Part shown: in pieces, positions 37,273 through 47,922 of the stretch
How positions within the stretch are numbered: position 1 is the stretch's first letter
How the letters are laid out: the number at the start of each line of letters is the position of its first letter
DNA from: Cryptomeria japonica
Taxonomy: Eukaryota > Streptophyta > Pinopsida > Cupressales > Cupressaceae
DNA length: 64,000 nucleotides
Direction of reading: 5' to 3'
Assembly: GCF_030272615.1 (NCBI RefSeq)
Contig: NC_081413.1
Span: forward strand, 329,250,802 to 329,314,801
Notes under the pieces: generated by a model
What the model saw: only the letters and a program-made list of their open reading frames with translations
What the model was told of the DNA's origin: nothing
Database searches by the model: none
Translations under genes and position numbers: made by a program

Positions 37273-37582
37273 CGTACGACACAAATTTGCAATTAGCATG
37301 ATAGAGGATTAAACTTTGCACAGAGAGAAAAACAAACTCATACGAGATAGAATTAGCCTAGTACGAGTAAACAATTTTCAAAGCAGAAACTCGTATGAAA
37401 AGAATTTAGCTATTGTACGACAGTGAAAATAAACTCGTATGACAGAGGATCAGCATAGTACGAGACAAGAATTTGCAGTTTAAAATATTGTACGAGTCAG
37501 GATTATACCTAGTACGAGTTAGGATGAGGTATCGTACGAGACTAAAAGGAAGTTTGTACTAGCCAGAAAGGTAACTCATATG
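37273..37582. repeat. Phased CGTACG palindrome array in the Tat-2 leader
   Basis: Fourteen sites start at 37273, 37295, 37317, 37339, 37360, 37392, 37414, 37436, 37457, 37489, 37511, 37533, 37555 and 37577. Spacing is 21-22 bp, except two steps of 32. Best copies read TCGTACGA, a perfect palindrome; others are changed mainly by transitions (CATACG, CGTATG, AGTACG, TGTACG). Sequence between sites is not conserved. Confidence 0.85.
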
Positions 37583-37651
37583 ACATTCTGATTCTGATCC
37601 GGCAGAGATGAAGTTTGAGGAAGCTTGGGAGGCTGAAAATGATGATTTTGG

Positions 37652-37669
37652 CCCCACGGTGGGTGCCAA
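37652..37669 (-). promoter_or_regulatory. Primer binding site, tRNA-Lys type
   Basis: On the minus strand TGGCACCCACCGTGGGGC lies two bases from the 5' LTR. It matches the common plant tRNA-Lys PBS (TGGCGCCCACCGTGGGGC) at 17 of 18 positions; the change is G to A. Confidence 0.75.
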
Positions 37670-37671
37670 AA

Positions 37672-38691
37672 TGTCGTGCTCTATGAAGTGTACCTGTACC
37701 TACAACCACAATGCACTCAATTAATCATTACAAGCATGGTTAGTGAATTAAAAAAATGAAAGACAAAACCATAGCTAATCGACTTATTGCCTCCTAGTAA
37801 ATGTGAGTATGAATTTTGCTCTCAGATCTTATTATGAAAATTCCAGTTACTTGACTACACTTAGATGGAGGATTTGAAAGATGAAAATGCATGATCTTGG
37901 CAAGAATAGAATGATTAAGCTACATGAATGATTCATCTAGCATGATTAAGCTAAGATTTAAGCTAAAATTGAGCATGATAAAATTGCTAAAACTGATAAA
38001 CTATAAGCTAGATGCCTATAATAACAATGCATAAGATGAGAATGAGATGGGATCAAATGATATGCAAGAAATGATATGAAATTGGGATATGAAATTGGGA
38101 CCCTTTGAGCTCCAAAATGAGGTCTATTTATAGGATTTTCCAAGGCTAGGGGTGATGTGGCAAGAATCAGCGGTCAAGATTGATATGAAGATATCAATGG
38201 TTAAATTGGAGGAGGATGGCAAAGGGGGTTGGATTAAAGGGAACATCTGTCATCTCTATGCTGACAAGTGTCAAGAGGCTTCTAGAAGGAGTTAGATGAA
38301 AGGGAACACTTAGTGACAAGTGTCACAAAGGTTCTAGAAGATGTTGGATGAAAGGGGACATGGTGATAGGTAGAATGGGCTAGGTTTAGGAGAATTTGAA
38401 TTTAAAAATTCAAATAATATGAAAAGGATAATTAATCTCAACAACTCATAAATTTGATTTGTTTTAATTAATTAGGGGATTTAGAAGGAATGATTTTGGT
38501 GGGGGGAATTAATTAATTAAAGGGGTGAAATGAAATGAACCTATTTAATAAATCCTTATATTTACTAATAAGTAGATGAATGAGAGATTTAATCAAATTG
38601 CTTAGTGAATTCAATTAAATTGGGAAGGAGAGATTAATTAAATAATTGCTTATTTAATTAGTTATCTTCAGACCATTTTTAGGGGTATATA
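37672..38691 (-). repeat. Tat-2 5' LTR
   Basis: About 1020 bp. It differs from 29222-30210 by a 10-bp duplication near 38090, an insertion near 38142, an extra segment near 38555 and a deletion near 38390. A TATAAATAG box is at 38124-38132 on the minus strand. Confidence 0.85.
38124..38132 (-). promoter_or_regulatory. TATA box in Tat-2 5' LTR
   Basis: TATAAATAG on the minus strand, upstream of the expected transcript start. Confidence 0.6.
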
Positions 38692-38718
38692 TATATATAT
38701 ATGTATATATATACATAT

Positions 38719-38768
<50 letters not shown>
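38688..38768. repeat. TA/CA microsatellite at the Tat-2 right boundary
   Basis: TA tract followed by about 25 CA repeats. With the TA tract left of Tat-2 it marks the microsatellite into which the element inserted. Confidence 0.95.
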
Positions 38769-38772
<4 letters not shown>

Positions 38773-40675
38773 TTGTCTAATCAAGGCATTAGTTTTATGT
38801 GATCTATTTGGTAAATAAGATTTATTTTGGAAGTAGATTATATATTTTAATATAATTCATATGTTATATTTTTTTTTATATATTTAATATAAATTTTTAT
38901 TCTTATTAGGAGTATTGTATTGGAATATAAAAATTGAATGACGTCTTTAGGAAGATGTATTAGTTAATTTGGGGTGTTTTATTCATTAAAATGATTATGA
39001 CTATTGCTTGTTCAAATTGAAAAGAGGTAAATTGTTTTTTTGCAATTAGTTAGATTTCTAGTCTTATTAGTTCAATGATGACTTGAATTTCTCTTAATCA
39101 TTATGGTGATGTTTTATTAAATTTTAATCGAGGAATTTGCAAGTGTATATGATGTTGTTATTCTCAAAGATTGTCTGAGTTCGGTCTAAGTGACTTTAGG
39201 ATTTCTTGCAAGAGGTTTTTTTTTTTTTGAAAATTCTTGTCTATGTTCAGTCATCCTGTTGTGGTGTATATTATACATCTTGATCAGGGTTGTATTTATG
39301 ACCTCATTATTTTAACCATATTGTGCTTATTACTTATGGTTAACCAAGGGTTAGTAAGTCTATGTTTTGGTCATCTGTATGATTGTAGTGGTATTATGTC
39401 TATCTATTTCACCATAGGGTCCTCATAAAGTGACCATTATTGTTTAGTGTCCTATGAGAGAGTGGCTTTCAAGTGGGGGCCGCGCCTGAAGTGGTTGGCA
39501 AGATAACCCCTCGAAAGTCAGATATTAAGTGATAACCTAATAATTGATTAGGGGGTGGATTGTTTTTAACATTAATTAAGATATTGTACCCTGGGCATGG
39601 TTGTGGTTGGCAGGATAACCCCTCGAAAGTCAGATATTAAGTGATAACCTAATAATTGATTAGGGGGTGGATTTTTTTTAACATTAATTAAGATATTGTA
39701 CCCTGGGCATGGTTGAGTGCTCGTATAGGCTCAAGATGTAGTGGGAAAGCCTGGAATGGCAAACCAACCACCTTTTCTTCACAAAGGGTTGGTAGGGTCG
39801 GCATGAGACTTAGATGGAACCACGGGTTTGGGAAAGGTTACCAGGATAATGGAGGGTGGGGGTCAGGACCTATGAAGGCCTACCTGGGGTAACCATCATA
39901 ATCTATGCAATGACACTCTCTCTTTAGGGTCACTAGTGTGTTGTGATGTTGAGTCCACTTGGAGTATTATGGAGTCACACTTGTATTGTCGACCATGTTT
40001 TGCTTATGCTTGCTTGAGGGTCTTCTTCTATCTCCTAGCACAGTGGGGTGATTCCATTTTGGGATCACATGGTTGGGTGGTAGTGCCACTTCCCATCGGA
40101 TGTTTTTGTTCTTGCCTTCATGCTAGGATTGGCTTCACAAGTGTTCATGTGGTTTGTGATTCGTACATCATCTCATGTTGGAGATTATTGTACTTTTGAG
40201 ACCTATGTGGTCATTTGTATCAATGGATTTATGTAACCTTGTAATTGGTAATGATGTAAATTTTATATGTATTATTGGAAGCCATGTATTTGATGAATAA
40301 TGTAATCTTAAGTTAATTAATTATATTAGCTCAGTTATCCTTATGCTTTGAGCAAATGCTTTATTGAAGAGAAATTTATATTGTTATACTTTCAATTTTT
40401 CAATGGTGTAATATGTTATATCTATATGGTTTATTATGTTCAATGAGTAATTGATTGTTAATTGGATTAATCTTAATTTTGGAATTTAACCTTTCATTTA
40501 ATTCTTCGTTGGTAACCCTTTAAGAATTCTTGTGTTAATCTTCCACTTGTGTAATTATGTGCAATGTAGTAATTAAAGCACTTAATGTGAATTAAACTTT
40601 TAATAAAAAAATTATTTCACCCTTAGTTGCTTAGTTGTGTGGTTATTCCTTTGGGGTTCTTGGCGAGGCATTACA
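38768..40675 (+). repeat. Presumed chromovirus 5' LTR (right end certain)
   Basis: The right end GGCATTACA at 40675 is followed by a tRNA-iMet-like PBS, so this is an LTR end. The left limit is not identified. It contains two 112-bp tandem copies (39491-39602 and 39603-39714). By eye it does not align to the first 0.9 kb of the 3' LTR. Confidence 0.5.
39491..39714. repeat. 112-bp tandem duplication
   Basis: Two adjacent 112-bp copies with only about two differences, so the duplication is recent. Confidence 0.9.
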
Positions 40676-40677
40676 TT

Positions 40678-40689
40678 TGGTATCAAAGC
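40678..40689 (+). promoter_or_regulatory. Primer binding site, tRNA-iMet type
   Basis: TGGTATCAAAGC, two bases after the LTR end; one G-to-A difference from the usual TGGTATCAGAGC. Confidence 0.8.
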
Positions 40690-40829
40690 CCATGTTTCAA
40701 CATTGGGTGCTCGTGTTTTACATTGAGCCCATTCAGCTTGACCTTTTGATTAGGTCTTAGTGGTTGTGTTTCCCTTGTTAGTATCCTTGCCGTAGATCTA
40801 AACCTTTTTCTCTTGTACAGTGTTAATTC

Positions 40830-42180
40830 ATGGGTAGGAAAGCCAAGGGAGGTGGTTGTGTTGGTGGCCACAATAGAGGTAGAGGTGGGGATGTGGTCGA
40901 GGGTCCGACCGCCATAGTCCTTCACCACCACCCACTCATGTGAGTGTGGATTAGGATTAGTCTATTCATTAGGATGAGTAGCATGCATCAGAGCAAGTTC
41001 CTGAAAGGGAAGAGTTGAGGAAGATGTTTCAAGAGGTTCTAGCCAGACTAAGCCCTAGACTTGAGGCCAAACAACCTATAAATGCTCAGGTAGGAGAGTC
41101 GCATCAGCAGATTCTAGAGGAGAGGGAGAGAGAGAGACCTCCCAGGAGGAGAGAGGTCCCAATGGACTAGGAATCATCTACCATGGGGCACATGAGAGAC
41201 TTGATGAGATCCCATCCTCCTTCCTTTGATGGTAAGGGTACCGGTCTTGAGGCAGAGACCTGGATGATTAGTTTAGATCGGTGTTTCGCCGTGCATCCTT
41301 ATGGAAACAACACCAAGGCAAGATGCACCATCATGCATCTCGAGAGTTTTGCATCTATCTGGTGGTGGTTAGAGGAGGAGAGGATTGGTTTGAACATTAG
41401 CACCATATCATGGGAGATTTTTTTTGAGAGATTCAAGGCACAATTTCTCTCACCTCAGTGGAGACACTCTTGGGCAGATGAGTTCTATGCTTTGTGCCAG
41501 TTTGGTATGTCTGTAGATTAGTTTGAGCACAAGTTTTATGAGCTCAAATAGTATGTCGGTATTGGTAATGATGAGGCAATGCAAGTTCATCACTTCTAGA
41601 GGGGTCTAAACGATTGCATCAGTGGAGGAGTGAGAGTGTTTGAGCTTGTTTCAGTAGAGATAGTCGTGGCGAAAGCCAAGCTAGTGGAGCAAAATCTTAG
41701 TCATGCTCATGGAGGTCACTCTTGAGTGTAGATCGGAAGTGTGCCTTTCAGTGGGTCCACAGTTAGAGGGAATCAATCCCAACTGTTGCACCCTATAAGG
41801 GTTCTTAGGCACCCACTAAGGGTGAGCAGCAACAGCATCAGTAGCAGCAGTAGAGTTTTCAGCTGAGGCTAAAACAATTTCAGGGCCAGTAGGGTGGTAA
41901 TTCTCAGCCTAAGAAGAACAAGAATTTGTAGAGGAGTAGGCAGAGTTTCCCAAGGCAGTCCTCTCAGGCTGAATCTTAGGCCCCTAGTAGGGGAAGCTTC
42001 CAGCAATCCAGTGGGTCGTCTGGAGGTAGAGGACCTGGTAGGGGAGCTTGCTTCTCCTGTGGTTAGTTTGGGCACATAGCTACTCAGTGCCCTCAACATT
42101 CTCACCAGATGGGTAGTCAAAGGCCAGCAACGTTAGAGCCGATAGTGGGGGATGCAGGTAGATCCCATAGAGTATTTGCA
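40830..42180 (+). pseudogene. Chromovirus gag
   Basis: Starts at ATG 40830 (MGRKAKGGG), with a frameshift soon after. The gag domain is clearest at 41183-41519 (HPPSFDGKGTGLEAETW, TIMHLESFASIWWW, FFERFKAQFLSPQW). It continues through stops (D-stop-FEHKFYEL, HHF-stop-RGLNDCI), a glutamine-rich stretch and a CCHC zinc knuckle (CFSCG-stop-FGHIATQC) near 42052-42093. The amber in the zinc knuckle stands for the usual glutamine. Almost all stops are TAG. It would form the particle and bind RNA. Confidence 0.8.
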
Positions 42181-42189
42181 GTTGTGGAT

Positions 42190-45100
42190 GACCGCTAGGG
42201 TACAGTGATCGAGACTGCAGGTGTATTGTGTGGTATTCCTATCTATGTACTTTTTGACTCCGGTGCTTCTTATTCTTTCATTTCCTCATCCATTGTGGAG
42301 CGGTGTGGGCTCACGTCTGCTAAGTAGGCAGATAGGTGGTAAGTAGAGATAGCTACCGATGTGCGTGTGTCCGTAGATACCCTCATTCCTAGTTGTGAGT
42401 TGGACCTAGGACCCTTTGTTACTTCAGTTGACCTTCGAGTCATTCCTTTGGGGTCTTATGGAGTTGTGTTGGGGATGGATTGGCTATCATCTCATAATGC
42501 TTGTGTGGACTGTCATCAAAAGATAGTGGAGTGTTTAGATGGTCATGGTAGGAAAGTAGGGATCGTTGGAATTCAAAGATTGATATCCTTACGTATGATT
42601 TCCGCTATGCAACTTAAGTAGTGTATGTGTAGAGGGTATCATCTTTTTGCAGTTGCTCTTGAGGATGTGGATGAGGAAGAGAGTTGAGATAGTGCTCTTG
42701 ATGGTCACCCTATTCTTCAAGAGTATGTTGATGTGTTTCCTTTGGATATTCCTGGTATGCCTCCAAAGCAGGACATAGACTTTTGCATTGACTTGGTTCC
42801 TGGTGTGGAACCTATTTTGAGAGCTCCATATCATATGACTACTCACGAGTTGAGTGAGTTGAAGTTGCAAATGGAGGAATTATTGGCCAAGGGGTTCATT
42901 CATCCTTGTGTTTCTCCTTTGGGTGTGCCTGTTATCTTCGTTAAGAAGAAGGATGGTTCTCTTCGGTTATGCATTGATTATCGACAATTGAATAAGGTAA
43001 CTATAAGGAATCAATATCAATTGCCTCGTATTGATTATATTTTTGACCAGGTAAAGGGAGCCAGGGTGTTCTCTAAGATTGATCTAAAATGTGTGTATCA
43101 TCAGTTGCGCATTCATGATGCAGACATTCATAGAATGGTGTTTCATACTCATTATGGTCACTATGAGTTCACAATGGTGCCATTTGGGCTGACAAAAGCA
43201 CCTTCAGTTTTCATGAGCCTCATGAATGGGGTTTTTCACACCTATCTTGGTAATTTTGTCCTTGTGTTCTTTGATGACATATTGATCTATTCTAGATCTA
43301 TGGAAGAGAATGAGGGCCACTTGCGACAGTTATTGCAATGTTTGAGGGAGAATCAGCTTTATGCCAACTTGGCAAAGTGTGATTTCTTCTAGTTAGAGGT
43401 GAACAATCTTGGTCATGTAGTTTCGGGAGAAGGTATATCTATGGATCCTTCTAAGATCCAAGCCATTTTAGATTGGCCAATGCCGACCAATGTTTCAAAA
43501 GTTTGAAGTTTTATGGGTTTGGCCGTATATTACTGTCACTTTGTTTAGAGTTTTTCCTAGATAGGTCACCCGATCACTTCTCTTCAGAGGAAAGGGAAGA
43601 AGTTTGTTTGGTTAGAGCAATGTGAGTCAGCTTTTCATAGCTTGAAGGAACTCCTTGTTAGTGCTCTAATTTTGGCACTTCTTGATCCATCCAAAGATTT
43701 TATGGTATGCACGGATGCCTCTTTAGAAGCTATAAGAGAAGTCCTTATGTAGGATGATCATGTGGTTGCCTATGAGTCTCGCAAACTCAAGGACCATGAG
43801 TTGAACTATCCAGTTCATGACTTGGAGTTGGCAGCTGTAGTGCATGTGTTGGTTAGATGGCATCATTTTCTGTTGGGGTGTCAGTTTGAGCTGCATAGTG
43901 ATCACCGTAGTTTGCAATATTTTCACGCAACCGAACTTGAATGCTGGACCATGAAGATGGATGGAATTCCTTTGTGAGTATGATTTTGAGGTTTGATATA
44001 TTCAGGGGAAAGATAATGTAGTGGTAGATCCTTTGAGTCATAGGTGACATGAGGTTGTAGCATTGTCCCTTGGAGTGGACTTGAGAGAGAGAATTCTTGG
44101 GATTCTTCCATAGGACACCTGGTATCAGGATGTTAGAGCCATGACGGAGTCTGGAAGACCATTAGAGGATACATATTTTGGATATAACCTTGAGGCAGAT
44201 GGTCTTCTTTGACATCTTGGATGGATCTATGTACCTACTTTGGAGGGTCTTCTCATTTTGATCATGACTACGGCCCATCATGCACCTTATTCAACACACC
44301 CTGGTGTCAATAAGATGCACAATGATCTTAGATAGATATATCATTGGGTTGGTATGAAATGTTACATTGCTAATTTTGTGTCAAAGTGTTTAGAATGTCA
44401 GCAGATGAAGGCGGAGCATTAGCACCCTGCAGGGCTTTTACAGTCTAATTTGGTACTGGATTGGAAATGGGATATCATTTCTATAGATTTCATAGTGGGG
44501 TTGCCTGTTTCTTCACATCATCATGATACCATCATGGTCATTGTTGATAGATTGACCAAAGTTGCTCATTTTCTTCCTATTCGATCTTCTGATACAACAG
44601 CAATGGTGGCACAAGTTTTCTTGGAAGATGTGGTGAGGTTGCATGGGATTCCTAGGCGGAGTATTTCTGATAGAGACCTTGTCTTTACTTCAGCATTGTG
44701 GACCTCACTTCAACATGCTTTGGGGACCTAGTTGAACTTCATTATCTTATCACCCAGAGACCGACAGTCAGACTGAGCATGTGAATCAAGTCTTGGAGGA
44801 CATGCTTTGCATGTATGTTATGGACCAACAACTGTGCTAGGAGGAATATCTTTGCCTTGTGAAGTTTTCTTATAACAATGGATATCATAGCTCCATAGGC
44901 ATGTCTCCTTCCCAAGCATTGTATGGTTATCCTTTCCATACTCCTTTGAGTTGGGATCGGTTAGAGGATAGAGTGTGTTTAGGACCAGATATGCTTCAAG
45001 AGATGGAGCAGCAGGTTGAGCAGATTCGTGGGCATTTGGTTGTTTCTCAAGATAGGCAGAAGAAGTATGTCGATGCTCATAGAGTGGATAGTCAGTTTTC

Positions 45101-45515
45101 AGTTGGTGACCGTGTGTTCTTAAGAGTGCGTCTACGGAAGAGTTTGATTCGTTATGGAAAGGGTTCTAAGTTGGTACCTCATTTTGTTGGCCCTTTTGAG
45201 ATCCTTGAGAAGATAGGACCTATTGCCTACTGCCTTGCCTTGCCACCGAGTCTATCCCACATCCACAATGTCTTTCATGTTTCTATTCTTTGACCTTATC
45301 ATCCTGATGTGACTCATGTTCTTGATTGGAACGCTTTGCCGGTCGAGGACAGGCAATTTTCTGTGGAGCCCGTGTGCACTACTCAACATCGGGATTCAAC
45401 CCTCAGGAGTCGTACCATCAACCAAGTAAGGGTCCTATGGGACCCAAATAATGAGACCTTGGTGACATGGGAGGATGCAGCAAAGATGAAAGAGCTTTAT
45501 TCTTATCTATTTTAG
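42190..45515 (+). pseudogene. Chromovirus pol with chromodomain
   Basis: Protease has FDSGASYSFISSS near 42250 and VLGMDWLSSH. RT is at 42733-43392 ([29 protein letters not shown], catalytic [10 protein letters not shown]), then stops, then RNase H (CTDASLEAI, HDLELAAVVHVL, LHSDHRSLQYF) at 43700-43960. Integrase with D (WDIISIDFIVGLP) begins near 44456; the second D is SDRDLVFTS. The E is near 44757 after a frameshift. The C-terminal part has VGPFEILEKIGPIAY and VFHVSIL, followed by a chromodomain at 45309-45515 (SRTINQVRVLWDPNNETLVT, WEDAAKMKELYSYLF). The chromodomain is thought to direct insertion to heterochromatin. Confidence 0.85.
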
Positions 45516-45535
45516 GCTTCCAGGAGTAAGCCTAG

Positions 45536-45550
45536 TTTTGGGGGGGAGAA
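45536..45550 (+). promoter_or_regulatory. Chromovirus polypurine tract
   Basis: TTTTGGGGGGGAGAA directly before the 3' LTR. Confidence 0.85.
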
Positions 45551-45660
45551 TGTAGTACCCCTTCTCGATCTGACTTTCTTTTAGACTCATGTTTGACTTC
45601 AGTAGACTATGCAGTGGATACATTCTTGTTATATTTTATTCAGACTTTATGCAATGTTAT
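45551..45660 (+). repeat. Chromovirus 3' LTR, first part
   Basis: Starts TGTAGTACCCC after the PPT and is interrupted after 110 bp by Tat-1. It resumes at 61918 or 61923. Confidence 0.8.
45656..45660. repeat. Tat-1 target-site duplication, left
   Basis: GTTAT, repeated at 61918-61922. Confidence 0.9.
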
Positions 45661-45883
45661 TGTAGTCACATAAATCTATCCACTTAATTAAATGAATACT
45701 TAGTATTTATTTGATTATTTAACCATCAATTAATAATTAATTAAATTAATATTTAATTAATTCATCTTAACCCTCTTCTCCTATTAATTAAATAAATTAT
45801 TCAATTTATTTGATTTAATTCACTTAACCAAATTCATACCATTAATTAAATAAATAAATCATATTTGTTTAATTAAATCTTCT

Positions 45884-46178
45884 CTCACATTTAAATAAAT
45901 TAATATTTATTTAAATCCCCCAAAATCCCACCTCTCACATTTAAATAAATTAATATTTATTTAAATCCCCCAAAATCCCACCTCGCACATTTAAATAAAT
46001 AAATCATTTATTTAAATCCCCTTTATCCTCCACCCACTTGTATTTTCCTACAAAAGCAAGTTGCACAATTATTTTAAATAAATAATTTATTTAAATCACC
46101 TTTATCCTCCACCCACTTGTATTTTCCTACAAAAGCAAGTTGCACAACTATTTTAAATAAATTATTTATTTAAAATCC
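45884..46178. repeat. Tandem repeats within the Tat-1 LTR
   Basis: 50-bp unit at 45884 and 45934, with a partial third copy, then a 79-bp unit at 46022 and 46101. The same arrangement is in the 3' LTR. Confidence 0.85.
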
Positions 46179-47095
46179 TATTTATCCTCACCCACTTGAA
46201 ACCTTTAATGGTTTCCCTTAAAGTATTCAAACTTGATGGCTTTAAAGTCTTCAAACTTGATGGCTTCCTTCTATAGTCTTCTTAAGACTTTAATGGTTTT
46301 CCTTAAAGTCTTCAAGCCTTTAATGGTTCCCCTCAAAGTCTTCAAGCATTTTAATGCTTTATCTTCCTTTTTCTCATTTAAATAAATTAATATTTATTTG
46401 AATATTTATCCAAATACAACTTGCACACATTTATTGAAATAAATGAATTTTTATTTTAATAAAATCCTATTTTCCCTCACCCACCAAATCCACTTGCAAA
46501 ATCTAATCCCCTTCTAGATTCTTCTAACCCCTTCCTAATTAACTTAATCCATCCCCTAATTATTGTCACATTCCTAAGCAAAATGGAGTCACTTCTCAAA
46601 GCCTAAAAGTCTTTGATAACCATTAAAGGCTTTCAACCTTCAACCACTAAATATCTCAAAGTCTTGGATAACCTTTGAAAGCTTCCAACCTTCAACCACT
46701 TAATCCACAAAGTCTTCAAAAACCATTAATGGTTAACCCAAACCCTCCTACATGGTTAAAACATTTGTTTTGACTCAACCTCTACCCAACCCAAGGGTCT
46801 CATCAAGCCTTTAATGCTTTGACCATGATTATCTCTTAATCATTTGCACAAAGGTTTATCCTTGCATTAACTCCTAATCCAGTGGGTAATCCTAATTTAG
46901 GCTTGACCCTTACCTTCTAGATAACCATGAGGTCTCCTCAGGCATTTAATGCCTCCAACCTCTTCTCTCAACCCAATCTTATGTTGACACTTGTCACCAT
47001 TTCATTGGTGCAAATTGTGCACATGGATCCCCAACTTTCAAGCTTGACCCTTGATTAAACCTTTCAATCCTGGCCATCCATTGCTCCATTTTTCC

Positions 47096-47104
47096 TATAA
47101 ATAG
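47096..47104 (+). promoter_or_regulatory. TATA box in Tat-1 5' LTR
   Basis: CC-TATAAATAG-AG, about 460 bp before the LTR end, is the likely core promoter of the element's RNA. Confidence 0.65.
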
Positions 47105-47558
47105 AGCCCATTCCTTCATAATCCAGATCTTGAAAAAAACTTGTAAGCATTTAGACTATAGACATTTTAGAGAGCATTTAGCATAGCATAACTAAATCTT
47201 GTCTTTTTGGTTAAAATATATCATTTTAGCATAAAAATAGCTTTTTATTTCATATTTGGAGCTATACTACAAATCTCAATCCTCCATAAGCATCCATAGT
47301 TCAAAAAGATGCTGAGAGCTACACTATTTTGGAACTTGGAGAGGAGAGGAACAAGGGAGAAGGAACTAGGAGTATGTTAGGAGGTATTTGGAGATGCCTC
47401 ATCATGTTTGCTTTGATAGTTAAATATGCTTGCATGCTTTTAGTCTCTCTTTTGGTATGCCTTTTTAGATTAGTTTTCGATTGACTAACACTAATGTTTT
47501 GTGTGTTTTGTGTTCTTTGATCTTAGACTAACCTTGTGCCATTTTGCAGGGCATCATT

Positions 47559-47597
47559 TGGTGAACCCGACGTGAATCGAACACGCAACCTTTTGAT
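47559..47597 (+). promoter_or_regulatory. Primer binding site, tRNA-Trp, unusually long
   Basis: Starting TGGTGAACCCGACGTGAATC two bases after the LTR, this is complementary to the 3' half of plant tRNA-Trp as I remember it. Complementarity runs about 34 nt without a mismatch (47559-47592), through the acceptor stem, T arm and variable loop, and five more bases after one mismatch. Usual PBSs are 12-18 nt. Confidence 0.7.
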
Positions 47598-47654
47598 TAT
47601 TTTTTTTGAAAATTAACATTTTGCTTGTTGAAACTGCCACACAGGTCGCGCTTC

Positions 47655-47922
47655 GGCGCTAATGAACACGTTTTAGCGCTATCGAAACAATTTGTTTTAG
47701 CGCTATTGACCCTAAGATAGCGCTATTGAAAAGTTTTTAGCGCTATTGACAACATTCCAGCGTTTTTGTCACAGTTCTGGCGCTATTGAAACAATTCTGG
47801 CGCTTTTGACTTCTCGGGTTTTTCTTTTCTTCCAGCGCTACGGTGCGAATTAGCGCTTCTGCGTCCACAGACTAGCGCTATTGTATTAATTAGCGCTTCT
47901 ATCTAAAAGGTAGAATAGTGCT
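47655..47922 (+). repeat. Phased AGCGCT palindrome array in the Tat-1 leader
   Basis: Thirteen sites start at 47655, 47675, 47699, 47719, 47739, 47759, 47779, 47799, 47834, 47852, 47874, 47892 and 47917. Six consecutive sites are exactly 20 bp apart. The consensus is TAGCGCTATTG; the remaining bases of each unit are not conserved. Variants are GGCGCT, AGCGTT and AGTGCT. Confidence 0.9.

Larger units (their letters stand above)
35697..37649 (-). other. Tat-2 leader
   Basis: About 1.95 kb between the PBS and the protease ORF, with no gag. It carries the CGTACG palindrome arrays (36210-36279 and 37273-37582) and otherwise shows no ORF that I can support. Confidence 0.6.
40676..45550 (+). mobile_element. 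Chromovirus interior (Ty3/gypsy with chromodomain)
   Basis: Plus-strand element with PBS, gag with zinc knuckle, protease, RT, RNase H, integrase, chromodomain and PPT. The LTR start TGTAGTACCCC at 45551 follows the PPT. More than 20 TAG stops stand where glutamine is expected, and there are several frameshifts, so it is old. It was the target for Tat-1. Confidence 0.85.
45661..47556 (+). repeat. Tat-1 5' LTR
   Basis: Starts TGTAGTCAC and ends GGGCATCA. It contains two 50-bp repeats (45884-45983), two 79-bp repeats (46022-46178) and several AT-rich inverted repeats. TATA box at 47096-47104. Confidence 0.95.

Noticed and set aside
47559-47597. tRNA-Trp gene fragment
   Set aside because: Only the 3' half complement is present, directly after an LTR end, so it is a primer binding site.
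47655-47922. CRISPR-like array
   Set aside because: The conserved part is only 6-11 bp and palindromic, with about 10 bp between; this is a plant retrotransposon leader with no cas genes.
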